Part shown: in pieces, positions 1 to 6,361 of the stretch | How positions within the stretch are numbered: position 1 is the first letter of the stretch | Layout: every line of letters starts with the position of its first letter | DNA from: Candidatus Hydrogenedentota bacterium | GTDB lineage: Bacteria; Hydrogenedentota; Hydrogenedentia; Hydrogenedentales; SCBR16-9 | Direction: 5' to 3' | DNA length: 10,619 bases | Assembly (NCBI GenBank): GCA_007116095.1 | Contig: SKJD01000100.1 | Location: 1-10,619 of the forward strand | Program-made: the position numbers and the translations under genes | Notes under the pieces: model-generated | Told to the model about the DNA's origin: nothing | Database searches by the model: none | What the model saw: only the letters and a program-made list of their open reading frames with translations

Positions 1-102
1 AAAAACAAGCTATATTCGAGGTAGATCAACACAGCAAAACAGAAGGCAGGCACCCGAGCCGCACCGGTAATCGGGAACCCCTGTGAAGTGAAAAATCACG
101 AT

Positions 103-132
103 AATATAGCATATACACTGCCCTGCACGCAA
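103..132 (-). promoter_or_regulatory. Possible leftward promoter leaving the window
   Basis: On the minus strand there is an extended -10 (TGC then TATATT, at 111-103) with a -35-like TTGCGT at 132-127 and an 18-base spacer. It would start transcription near 96, heading left. No convincing start codon with an open frame follows inside the window, so its gene, if any, begins to the left. The rest of 1-245 shows no gene I can support. Confidence is low because AT-rich stretches readily give such matches. Confidence 0.25.
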
Positions 133-234
133 TATTTGGCGCTTGAAAATTTGAATCCAGCTTTATTCGGGGCAAGCACGCCCCTTGACGCACAAGCCAA
201 TTCCAACACAGAAATTAAAAAAGTGACTAACTTT

Positions 235-254
235 TTGAAAGATTGTGTTATAAT
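235..254 (+). promoter_or_regulatory. Promoter of the sigma-factor gene (extended -10)
   Basis: A perfect TATAAT lies at 249-254, preceded by TGT at 246-248, making an extended -10 element. No good -35 lies at the usual distance. Five bases before the TGT is TTGAAA (235-240), an arrangement repeated exactly upstream of the adhesin-like gene at 2182-2201. Transcription would start near 261, giving a leader of about 140 nt that contains the hairpin at 281-299. Confidence 0.55.
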
Positions 255-280
255 TACAACATTGTCCGGTAGTATACGTA

Positions 281-299
281 GAGGCGCTAAAAGCGCCTC
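281..299 (+). promoter_or_regulatory. Hairpin in the sigma-factor leader
   Basis: GAGGCGCT (281-288) and AGCGCCTC (292-299) form a perfect 8-bp GC-rich stem closed by AAA. It lies about 20 nt after the predicted start site and is followed by a mixed T-rich stretch (about 301-315), not a clean U-run. It could be a weak terminator or attenuator in the leader, or an mRNA-stabilising 5' structure. Confidence 0.5.
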
Positions 300-404
300 G
301 TGCTATTATTTATTTCCTCGGGAGGACACACCACGGGGAACTTTTCTGTGGCGGTGGGGATGATATGGTGGGTACGGAAGGCATCACAACCCGATGAGGG
401 CGGC

Positions 405-1094
405 ATGGCCATGGCGGAAGGTGCAGACAAGGTCATACAGTTTAATCGTGCGGATACGGCAACGCCCAATTTGCGCGTCGTCGATGTCAACCGGGAAGAA
501 CCACTGTCTTCCTGGTCTGATGAAGCGCTTATGCTTGAGCATGGTCATGGCGTGGAAGCGGCCTATGAGGAGCTTGTGCTGCGTCATCAACGTGGGGTGT
601 TAAACTACATCTACCGGATGGTGAACAACCGGCAAATCGCCGAAGAACTTACCCAGGAAGTCTTCCTTGCCCTGGTCAAGAACGCCCAGCGTTATCAGCC
701 GACCGCGAAATTCACCACGTATCTCTATGCGATTGCATCCAATGTGGTGTCCAAGGAATGGGCGCGGCAAAAGCGCCGCCCACGCTTCTTCAGCCTCAAC
801 CGATGGTTCGGGGACACGGAAGAAGAGTTTAATCCGATGGAACACGTGGGTGACGCCAAGGTGGATGTGTTGGCGGAGTTCCAGCGGGGCGAAATTTCCG
901 AGGCAATCAATGCCGCATTGAAATATTTGCCCGAGCATCAGCGTGAAGCCTTCGTATTACGACGCTTTCAGGATGTTCCGTACGATGAAATCGCTCGAAT
1001 TTTGGATGTGCCGGTAGGCACGGTAAAATCGCGTGTGGTGCGTGCGGAACGGGCGTTGCGCCCCTATCTTGAGAAGTTTCGCGAGTATGTGTAG
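405..1094 (+). CDS. ECF-type RNA polymerase sigma factor (sigma-70 family)
   Basis: This 229-residue protein is an alternative sigma factor that directs core RNA polymerase to a dedicated promoter set. Region 2 spans residues about 38-127, with the typical core-binding and -10 reading helices (QRGVLNYIYRMV, AEELTQEVFLALVK, YLYAIASNVV). Region 4 spans about 164-221, with the conserved LPEHQREAFVLRRF and a helix-turn-helix ending in VPVGTVKSRVVRA. No extra regions are present, which fits the ECF class. The start is uncertain: ATG 405 has GAGGG four bases upstream and ATG 411 follows closely, but the frame stays open to GTG 300, and GTG 348 (after GGGGA) or ATG 360 are possible. A zf-HC2 anti-sigma gene follows 156 bases downstream. 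Family assignment is firm; the regulon is unknown. Confidence 0.93.
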   Translation: MAMAEGADKVIQFNRADTATPNLRVVDVNREEPLSSWSDEALMLEHGHGVEAAYEELVLRHQRGVLNYIYRMVNNRQIAEELTQEVFLALVKNAQRYQPTAKFTTYLYAIASNVVSKEWARQKRRPRFFSLNRWFGDTEEEFNPMEHVGDAKVDVLAEFQRGEISEAINAALKYLPEHQREAFVLRRFQDVPYDEIARILDVPVGTVKSRVVRAERALRPYLEKFREYV

Positions 1095-1175
1095 CGCAGC
1101 GTTTCCCGCAGGTGGACAATACGTTCTCGCCTGTAGGCACAGCGGCATGCTGCCCACGCTAAATACAAGCATAGC

Positions 1176-1232
1176 GACCGTAACACCCATGTTAGCGCAA
1201 GGCTTCTAGAGGAATTTCTTACGGTTACGGTC
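1176..1232 (+). repeat. Inverted repeat in the sigma/anti-sigma intergenic leader
   Basis: GACCGTAAC (1176-1184) and GTTACGGTC (1224-1232) are perfect 9-base inverted repeats separated by 39 bases. In RNA they would form a stem whose 3' arm ends about 8 bases before the AGGG Shine-Dalgarno of the anti-sigma gene. This could affect anti-sigma translation relative to the sigma factor, or be a DNA site for a dimeric regulator. Only the repeat itself is seen. Confidence 0.4.
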
Positions 1233-1250
1233 CGTGCATAGGGTGTGTCA

Positions 1251-1976
1251 ATGAGTATGGATTATAATCGCTTATATCATCCAACCCGGCAGGACCTCTT
1301 CGCGCATGCGGAGAACCTGGTGGATGGACGTGCGCCCATTTCGGCCCACCTGGCCGGCCATTTGGCGGCGTGCCCCCGCTGCAAAGCGGAATTCGAGGGC
1401 ATCCGCCGTTCGCTGGACTTTTCGGCCGCGGCCCCGGCGTTGGCTCCCTCCACCGATCTGGCCGCGCAAATTCTCATGCAGGCGAAAAAAGAACGCAAAC
1501 GCCAGCAAAAATACGCCCGGCGCTATTCGACCGTTCGCGTCGCCCTGCGTGGATTTGCCTATGCCGCGATGTTGGCGCTGATTGTCGGCGTCATGTTTAA
1601 CATGACACTCAACGAACCCCGCCCCGCCGCAAACGGCAGCCAGAGCGCTTCACAAACAACCGCGAATACACCCCGACCTTCCTATGAGGTGATAACCTTC
1701 TCCGCCAACACAGATACGCCGGAATCATTGCGACAGGCAGCGGAACAATTACGCACCCTGCTTGATGCTGTGGAATATGCTCCCCCCGGCTCCACGCCCA
1801 CCGCACAGGAGCTGGAGCAATTGCGTGCAGTTCGCCAATTAAGCACGGAAATGGAGGCGGCCCTGGAAGCCCTGGAACGCAATCCAGGCAGTACACGCGC
1901 CAAAACCTTGGTGGAAGGCAACCTGGAACAGCAATCCGCCTTGCTGCGACGGCTCTACGTGGAGCGTACGCTCTAA
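1251..1976 (+). CDS. Membrane-anchored zinc-finger (zf-HC2-like) anti-sigma factor
   Basis: This 241-residue protein probably holds the upstream sigma factor inactive at the membrane. The N-terminal cytoplasmic part has the zinc-binding anti-sigma motif H-x3-C-x2-C (His37, Cys41, Cys44 in HLAACPRC). A basic stretch (about 79-100) precedes one membrane helix (about 101-120, AYAAMLALIVGVMF), so the basic side is predicted cytoplasmic. The remaining C-terminal part is a Ser/Thr/Pro-rich linker and then a long charged helical region (about 156-241), predicted periplasmic and a candidate sensor. ATG 1251 is chosen because AGGG (1240-1243) sits seven bases upstream; GTG 1245 and ATG 1257 are alternatives. 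The signal that releases the sigma factor cannot be read from the sequence. Confidence 0.85.
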   Translation: MSMDYNRLYHPTRQDLFAHAENLVDGRAPISAHLAGHLAACPRCKAEFEGIRRSLDFSAAAPALAPSTDLAAQILMQAKKERKRQQKYARRYSTVRVALRGFAYAAMLALIVGVMFNMTLNEPRPAANGSQSASQTTANTPRPSYEVITFSANTDTPESLRQAAEQLRTLLDAVEYAPPGSTPTAQELEQLRAVRQLSTEMEAALEALERNPGSTRAKTLVEGNLEQQSALLRRLYVERTL

Positions 1977-1992
1977 CCCCGTACGCGTACGC
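1962..1992. repeat. Two palindromes sharing GCGTACGC, 21 bp apart
   Basis: GAGCGTACGCTC (1962-1973) is a perfect 12-bp palindrome running up to the anti-sigma stop codon. GTACGCGTAC (1981-1990) is a perfect 10-bp palindrome just after it. The octamer GCGTACGC occurs at 1964-1971 and at 1985-1992, exactly 21 bp (two helical turns) apart. The arrangement could be a paired operator upstream of the adhesin-like gene. The first copy is partly coding, so chance is possible. Confidence 0.35.
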
Positions 1993-2181
1993 CAGGGCCG
2001 GTTGCTGCATAACCAATACCCACAACATTGGCCAATACCGGCGCCAGGAACGTCCGGACTCATTGCATGTATCTATCTGTTCGACGCCAGGCACGAAACC
2101 GCCCATTGCACCCGAGTCATCCCCTACCTGTTCAAACAGAGCCATTTCTCACACCCGCTTCGCCATTCCAAATGCAACGTA

Positions 2182-2201
2182 TTGATACAGCCTGTTATAC
2201 T
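2182..2201 (+). promoter_or_regulatory. Promoter of the DUF4097-like gene, predicted leaderless start
   Basis: TGT (2193-2195) followed by TATACT (2196-2201) is a strong extended -10. TTGATA (2182-2187) lies five bases before the TGT, as TTGAAA does at the sigma gene. The usual start site, seven bases past the -10, is 2208, which is the A of the likely ATG start codon. The rest of the 231-base gap (1977-2207) holds the 3' part of the palindrome pair and nothing else I recognise. Confidence 0.5.
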
Positions 2202-2207
2202 TTGACC

Positions 2208-4163
2208 ATGTTCAATTACTTTCGCCCTGAATATCCCCGCATGCGACAAGGCAGTCTGCTCCTGGTTCAGGTTCTGCTTGTCGCCGCGTTCCTTTACGCC
2301 CCATCGGCAATTGCGCAAAATGATTCGCGCAGTTCCGCTCTGGATCGGGTTCAGTCCATATTTGAAGGGATCGCCCGCGGATTTCAGTATTTCGGCCAGA
2401 AAACCGAGGAAATCCTGGGCACGGAACGCAGCATTCATGGCGGAGTCGCGGAATTCCATGAAGAACGCAGTTTCAACCAGCGTTTTCCAGTCAGTGGCGC
2501 GCCTAAAATTTCCATTAGCAATGAATTTGGTGTCATCCGTGTCAGTACCTGGGAACAAAGGGTAATTGAAGTCAACGCGAAGATACGGGTAGGGGCGGAA
2601 TCCCCCGAAATCGCCGTACTGATCGCAGACGATATTTCTGTTACGGTTGCCGACAACGACGAAATCGTAGCCATCCACACGGACCGCCCCGATGCCCCAT
2701 CCGATGTCGGCCTCTTTACCGTGACCGTCGATTACCATATCCGAGTTCCCGCCAATGTCGACGTCGCAGCAGACAATTTCTTTGGCGATACCTATATCCT
2801 GGGCGTTAGTGGCCCGGTTACGGTAAACGCGCGCTACGGCGCTGTGGAATTACAGGAATTGGCGGGCCCTGTCGCACTGCGCACCTACGGAGAATTTCCC
2901 GTGCGTGTCAGCCGCCTGGGCCAAGGCGGTAGTTTTCAAATGCACGGCGCCCAAGCGGAATTTTCGCACCTTACTGGACGCCACCAAATCAGCAACTTCC
3001 GGGGCAGCACCCAGATACGCGAATTAAACAACGAAGTGGAACTGGACGTTTCAAGTGAAAGCGGCCCGGTTCACATTCACCTGAACAATGGAAATATTCC
3101 GGATTTCTCTGTAAGCCTCCTCTACGGTGCATTAAACACGGTGCTTCCGTATCAGGGCGTCTCCCGAGGCAACCGATTAACCGCCCGCCACCACAATGAA
3201 GACGCGCAACAGCAACTGCATGTCAGCGGCTCTTTTTCGGAGGTGTATATCCAGGTGGAAGGCCAAGAGACCAGTCCCCAGGTTCAGGCGGATCAGGATG
3301 GCAACAAACCCTTCAACGACGTGCTTACCCGGCAACTGGAGGTAGTGGAAGGAGCCCGGTTGGTCGTGGCGGCCGAAGTGGGTGACGTGCGTGTGGAAGG
3401 CATTGACGAGAATGTCGTGCGCATTACGGCCAACCGCATTGTCTGGACGCCTACAGCCGCCCAGGCCCCGTCTGCGCTGGATGCGCTGCGCCTGGAGACC
3501 CACCAGGAAGTGGACCGCCTCAACATTACCACCGAGATTACCGAGGCCATGCAGGGCTTCGATGTGGGCAGTTACCGGGTGGACCTCTTCATCCAGGCCC
3601 CACGTACGATGCCGGTGAGCATTCAAGCGGACAACGGGGTAACCTACGTCAATGGACTCGGCAACGATTTGGAGGTCAGCCAACGACAAGGCGCCATCCG
3701 GGTGGAGCATTGCAAGGCGACGCTTAATTTGAACAACCAGAATGGCGACATCCATGTCGCGCATAGCGGGGGCCCCCTGGAAGCCATGGCCCGCTATGGA
3801 GTCATCAATCTCACCAACATATTCGACGCCATCACCGTGCGTGGCATTCAGTCCCGCACCATTATTGAATCCCCCCAAAGCGATGTATATGTACGCAACA
3901 GCGGCGGTGATGTCCGCATTCTCGCAATGGAGGGTATTGGCGGCGCCTACGATGTACTTGCTGATGGTGGCAGTTTGAGCATGTTGCTGGGCTACGGCGC
4001 GGACGTCACCCTGCACGCCATCACCCAGAACGGAAAAGTGGACAGCGCCTACCCCCTCACCGGAACCATCGAACGCAATCGCCAGGAACTACAGGGTCGC
4101 CTCCGGGACGGCCTGCATGAGCTGCGACTGGAGGCACGGAACGGGGACATCATCCTGGACTAA
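2208..4163 (+). CDS. Exported protein with two DUF4097-like (putative adhesin) beta-repeat units
   Basis: This 651-residue protein has a signal peptide: basic residues around 11-13, a hydrophobic core (about 16-31) and an AIA/Q cleavage site after residue 36. The mature part is rich in short beta-strand repeats of the DUF4097 (putative adhesin, GIN-like) type, such as NARYGAVELQEL, MARYGVINLTNI and LGYGADVTLHAI. Two related units lie at about 95-352 and 376-651. Matching landmarks recur 284-286 residues apart: FGVIRVS at 107-113 against VGDVRVE at 391-397, and DVGLFTVTVDYHI at 166 against DVGSYRVDLFIQA at 452. DUF4097 proteins often neighbour ECF sigma/anti-sigma pairs, and some take part in envelope-stress sensing or surface functions; the exact role here is unknown. 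ATG 2208 gives the signal peptide and has no Shine-Dalgarno. ATG 2241 would keep the signal peptide; TTG 2028 is unlikely. Confidence 0.8.
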   Translation: MFNYFRPEYPRMRQGSLLLVQVLLVAAFLYAPSAIAQNDSRSSALDRVQSIFEGIARGFQYFGQKTEEILGTERSIHGGVAEFHEERSFNQRFPVSGAPKISISNEFGVIRVSTWEQRVIEVNAKIRVGAESPEIAVLIADDISVTVADNDEIVAIHTDRPDAPSDVGLFTVTVDYHIRVPANVDVAADNFFGDTYILGVSGPVTVNARYGAVELQELAGPVALRTYGEFPVRVSRLGQGGSFQMHGAQAEFSHLTGRHQISNFRGSTQIRELNNEVELDVSSESGPVHIHLNNGNIPDFSVSLLYGALNTVLPYQGVSRGNRLTARHHNEDAQQQLHVSGSFSEVYIQVEGQETSPQVQADQDGNKPFNDVLTRQLEVVEGARLVVAAEVGDVRVEGIDENVVRITANRIVWTPTAAQAPSALDALRLETHQEVDRLNITTEITEAMQGFDVGSYRVDLFIQAPRTMPVSIQADNGVTYVNGLGNDLEVSQRQGAIRVEHCKATLNLNNQNGDIHVAHSGGPLEAMARYGVINLTNIFDAITVRGIQSRTIIESPQSDVYVRNSGGDVRILAMEGIGGAYDVLADGGSLSMLLGYGADVTLHAITQNGKVDSAYPLTGTIERNRQELQGRLRDGLHELRLEARNGDIILD

Positions 4164-4205
4164 CGTTGCACGCCAACGACCTGATCCGCCATAGCTGACG
4201 ATACA

Positions 4206-4580
4206 TCAAAATAGCCGACGAATCCCCTTGTCGCGCTTACTACCATCATTACCTTCGTCGGAAGGATTATCGGTATCCGCTTTGCCGGCAGGCTGCCCTC
4301 CAGGCCGAGACGCGGGACCAACCTCCGGCTTCAGAGTACCCAGGGAGACCTGTGGCGGCTCCAATGTCACCCAGTCACATCGCATGGACTCAATCTCTTC
4401 CTTGCCCGATTCATATTCCTCTATGGAAATGTTCCCAATCACCTGCACTTTCAGGCGGGTCTCCGCATTGACAAATTCCACACCGGTCCCCTGCGGCAAG
4501 AGGGTGGGCATTTCTTGCGATTTCCATTTTCGGGTGGGGCCGTCCCCGGTCCACATGGTGATAACATACACATTGCGCAT
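4206..4580 (-). CDS. Hypothetical protein, 124 residues
   Basis: I do not recognise this protein. The first part (about 1-75) looks like a small folded beta-rich domain with strands such as GVEFVNAET and LKVQVIGNIS, followed by an acidic segment (IEEYESGKEEIES). The last third (about 85-124) is low complexity, rich in Gly, Pro, Ser, Asp and Lys, and probably disordered. There is no signal peptide or membrane helix. Support for coding comes from a Shine-Dalgarno GGAG seven bases before the ATG, a TATAAT upstream on the same strand, and a domain-plus-tail composition. It converges on the DUF4097-like gene, with 42 bases between the stop codons and no clear terminator. Confidence 0.65.
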   Translation of the reverse strand: MRNVYVITMWTGDGPTRKWKSQEMPTLLPQGTGVEFVNAETRLKVQVIGNISIEEYESGKEEIESMRCDWVTLEPPQVSLGTLKPEVGPASRPGGQPAGKADTDNPSDEGNDGSKRDKGIRRLF

Positions 4581-4642
4581 CGCGGTTCTCCAATACCTGC
4601 GTTGTGAGACTTGGCGGCATGCCTTGATTTTCCAATGTCCCG

Positions 4643-4648
4643 ATTATA
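4643..4648 (-). promoter_or_regulatory. Candidate -10 for the 124-residue hypothetical gene
   Basis: A perfect TATAAT lies on the minus strand, placing a start site near 4636 and a leader of about 56 nt. The hexamer 17 bases upstream (TGCAAG) is a poor -35, so the promoter may need an activator or may be weak. This gap also holds the prepilin terminator. Confidence 0.4.
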
Positions 4649-4742
4649 CCCTGCCCCCGGTAGCGCTTGCATACAGATGATCGATCATGACGTCTTCCGA
4701 ATTCTTTCCATCAAAAATCTCGACAAGAATTTACCAGCATAC

Positions 4743-4781
4743 AAAAAAAACCTCCCGACATGCGTCAAGCGTATCGGGAGG
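4743..4781 (-). terminator. Intrinsic terminator of the prepilin gene
   Basis: CCTCCCGA (minus strand 4781-4774) pairs perfectly with TCGGGAGG (4758-4751). Inside it a further A-T, wobble, C-G, G-C run follows one mismatch, leaving a five-base loop. The stem is followed directly by eight T's (4750-4743) on the minus strand. It lies 42 bases past the prepilin stop codon, so the assignment is clear. Confidence 0.92.
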
Positions 4782-4822
4782 CTGCACTTCAAATGTAGAA
4801 TTTATCTTGGATCAGGACCCGG

Positions 4823-5824
4823 CTACGGCATTACCGCGTAAATATACGGTCCGGTGTTGTTACGGTTGGCCGGATCCGGCAACTGGTTGTTGGCCGAAAT
4901 GCTTTGCCCCGCCGCCGTAATGGTGTACTCTTGCTCCGCCTCGGCTTGTTGCGTGCGGGCAATGAAATGGTAGTCCAGCAATCCGTTGTCATTCAGGTCG
5001 CGGGTGGCGTAAAAAAACGCCGCCAGTCCGAGAATATGGTAGACATCCTTGGGATCAACATTGCTTCCCAACTGCATATCCCCCACATCCGGCACCACGC
5101 CGAAGGTGTTCGCGCTCGGTCCCACACTGATCAACACATAGGCATCGTAACTGGCCGGGGGAAACGTCACATTGCGGATGATTTCGCCTTGTGGCCCATC
5201 CGGGTCCCAGCGATTGGCGGCTTCCGGCGGAAAATACTGCCCTCCGGTCTGATGAATTGCCTGATTGATCCAATATTCCCGCGCCCGGCGGAATTGCCCG
5301 GAATTCACTGGAATGTAGATGAAGGGCCGCATGTCTTCACCCAACTGCCGGTTCACTTCCCCCTGCAAGTTGTTTCCGGTAAAAAGTTCCTGCGGGAATG
5401 TAACCTGGTTGGTGGCGGCGTCTGTCTGGCCGATGGGCTGAAATTCCAGCAGACCTAAGGCATCGTTACCGGTGGTGTCGTACGACATAGAAAATTCATC
5501 GTAGATATTTTGATCATTGTGACGCCCAATGAAGCTCAGGTAAGGCCGCAGATTGAATATTTCATTTTGCGGCATGTCCCCGAAAGATGCTTCCCGGGCG
5601 GCCCAGTTCACATAGCCATAGGCCGGTGGATACGAACCATGCTCCCCATAATAGCTGGTTAACTCCTGGTTAATGACGCTCATGGAGCCTTCCACCCGGC
5701 TGATCTTGGCCCGCTCCAAGGCTCGAGGAAGCGCAACGGAAACAATCGACGCCAAAATGCCGATGATGGCAATGACGGTCAATAGCTCAATTAAGGTAAA
5801 CCCCTTGTTTTGGGTTGTTTTCAT
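4823..5824 (-). CDS. Prepilin-type protein with N-terminal cleavage/methylation motif (type IV pilin or pseudopilin-like)
   Basis: This 333-residue protein starts with a short basic leader (MKTTQNKG) and the class III signal FTLIELLTVIAIIGILASI. A prepilin peptidase would cut after Gly8 and methylate Phe9; Glu13 is the conserved +5 residue used in filament assembly. The helix (9 to about 30) continues into a charged segment (RALERAKISRVEGSMSVINQEL) typical of the pilin spine. The rest (about 60-333) is a large globular head rich in Asn, Tyr, Pro and Gly, including VLISVGPSANTFG and DLNDNGLLDY segments seen in GspG-like proteins of large-genome lineages. At 333 residues it is about twice a classical major pilin, favouring a minor pilin or pseudopilin. 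No assembly genes are nearby. Start ATG has GGAGAG six bases upstream. Class is firm; the exact machine is not. Confidence 0.9.
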   Translation of the reverse strand: MKTTQNKGFTLIELLTVIAIIGILASIVSVALPRALERAKISRVEGSMSVINQELTSYYGEHGSYPPAYGYVNWAAREASFGDMPQNEIFNLRPYLSFIGRHNDQNIYDEFSMSYDTTGNDALGLLEFQPIGQTDAATNQVTFPQELFTGNNLQGEVNRQLGEDMRPFIYIPVNSGQFRRAREYWINQAIHQTGGQYFPPEAANRWDPDGPQGEIIRNVTFPPASYDAYVLISVGPSANTFGVVPDVGDMQLGSNVDPKDVYHILGLAAFFYATRDLNDNGLLDYHFIARTQQAEAEQEYTITAAGQSISANNQLPDPANRNNTGPYIYAVMP

Positions 5825-5866
5825 GATCTTCTCTCCGTGTAAAACGCATACAGTTATCTGCTAATC

Positions 5867-5895
5867 ATAATACCACGAGGTAGGCAACAGGTCAA
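5867..5895 (-). promoter_or_regulatory. Sigma-70 promoter of the prepilin gene
   Basis: On the minus strand TTGACC (5895-5890) and TATTAT (5872-5867) are separated by exactly 17 bases, and TGG just before the -10 makes it extended. Transcription would start near 5860, giving a leader of about 36 nt that includes the GGAGAG Shine-Dalgarno. This is one of the best promoter matches in the window. Confidence 0.75.
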
Positions 5896-5957
5896 CAAGA
5901 AATTTGCCTCAATTGGACATTATCCGGGATGTTGTGCCCCCCACGGCCCATGCAGTC

Positions 5958-5966
5958 AGTATAACA
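5958..5966 (-). promoter_or_regulatory. Possible second upstream promoter of the prepilin gene
   Basis: TGT followed by TATACT on the minus strand is an extended -10 identical in nine bases to the one before the DUF4097-like gene. No recognisable -35 accompanies it, and the TTGAWA element of the other two sites is missing here. It would start a transcript near 5951 with a leader of about 127 nt to the prepilin gene. Confidence 0.3.
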
Positions 5967-6006
5967 TAGTTTGAATCCCAACCATGCACATGACATGCCA
6001 TCGCTA

Positions 6007-6174
6007 TTATTTTTTCCCGGACTTCTGCGCTTCCGCCAACAACTGATCTACTTCCTCCAGAATCTGCTCGGTTATCTCACGGCGGTTTTCATCGGCAACT
6101 TTGTAGTGCTGCTTTTCCTCCATCAGCGCAATCGTGCGCATCGCAACTTGATAGGCAAAATCGTGTACTTTCAT
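6007..6174 (-). CDS. Small hypothetical protein, 55 residues
   Basis: I do not recognise this protein. It is short, charged and predicted almost wholly alpha-helical, with a central run rich in Glu, Lys and Arg and a C-terminal amphipathic helix (EQILEEVDQLLAEAQK) ending in a basic tail (KSGKK). That looks like a small coiled-coil or partner-binding protein. There is no signal peptide or membrane helix. The ATG at 6174 is chosen because AGGAG lies nine bases upstream; an in-frame extension to 6297 would run through the metK terminator and is rejected. The gene lies between metK and the prepilin gene on the same strand, with terminators or promoters on either side, so it may be transcribed alone. 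Confidence 0.6.
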   Translation of the reverse strand: MKVHDFAYQVAMRTIALMEEKQHYKVADENRREITEQILEEVDQLLAEAQKSGKK

Positions 6175-6259
6175 GAATAGCTGCTCCTGGCTGAGTTTAT
6201 GGTTGCATGAACAGGGCCTGCAATAGGGCATGTAACGGAGAACACGGTCCACATGATAT

Positions 6260-6309
6260 AAACAACAACGCAGCCAGATGCCCCGATGTTGGCGCATCTG
6301 ACTGCGTTG
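6260..6309 (-). terminator. Intrinsic terminator after metK
   Basis: CAACGCAG-C-CAGATGC (plus 6266-6281) and GCATCTG-A-CTGCGTTG (6294-6309) form a 16-bp stem with one mismatch and a 12-base loop. On the minus strand it is followed by a T-rich run (TTGTTTATAT). It lies about 53 bases past the metK stop. T-rich sequence on the other side (6310-6318) means it could also act on rightward transcripts. Confidence 0.75.
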
Positions 6310-6361
6310 ATTTATTTCATGTAATTGGAGGTTCGCAACGGAAAGCTCCTCCGGTCGTGTA

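Noticed and set aside
88..363. Plus-strand open frame across the sigma promoter region
   Set aside because: It spans the promoter and the leader hairpin, lacks a Shine-Dalgarno, and overlaps the upstream region of the sigma gene.
2028..2207. Upstream extension of the DUF4097-like protein to TTG 2028
   Set aside because: It would bury the signal peptide 60 residues inside the protein and cross the promoter.
3177..4016. Minus-strand open frame inside the DUF4097-like gene
   Set aside because: His-rich shadow of the opposite coding strand, with no start signals.
4191..4221. Direct repeat ATAGCTGACGA / ATAGCCGACGA between converging genes
   Set aside because: Only two imperfect short copies, one overlapping the stop of the hypothetical gene; no sign of an array or of function.
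4228..4680. Plus-strand open frame opposite the 124-residue gene
   Set aside because: The minus-strand frame has the Shine-Dalgarno, promoter-like element and plausible protein composition; this one has none.
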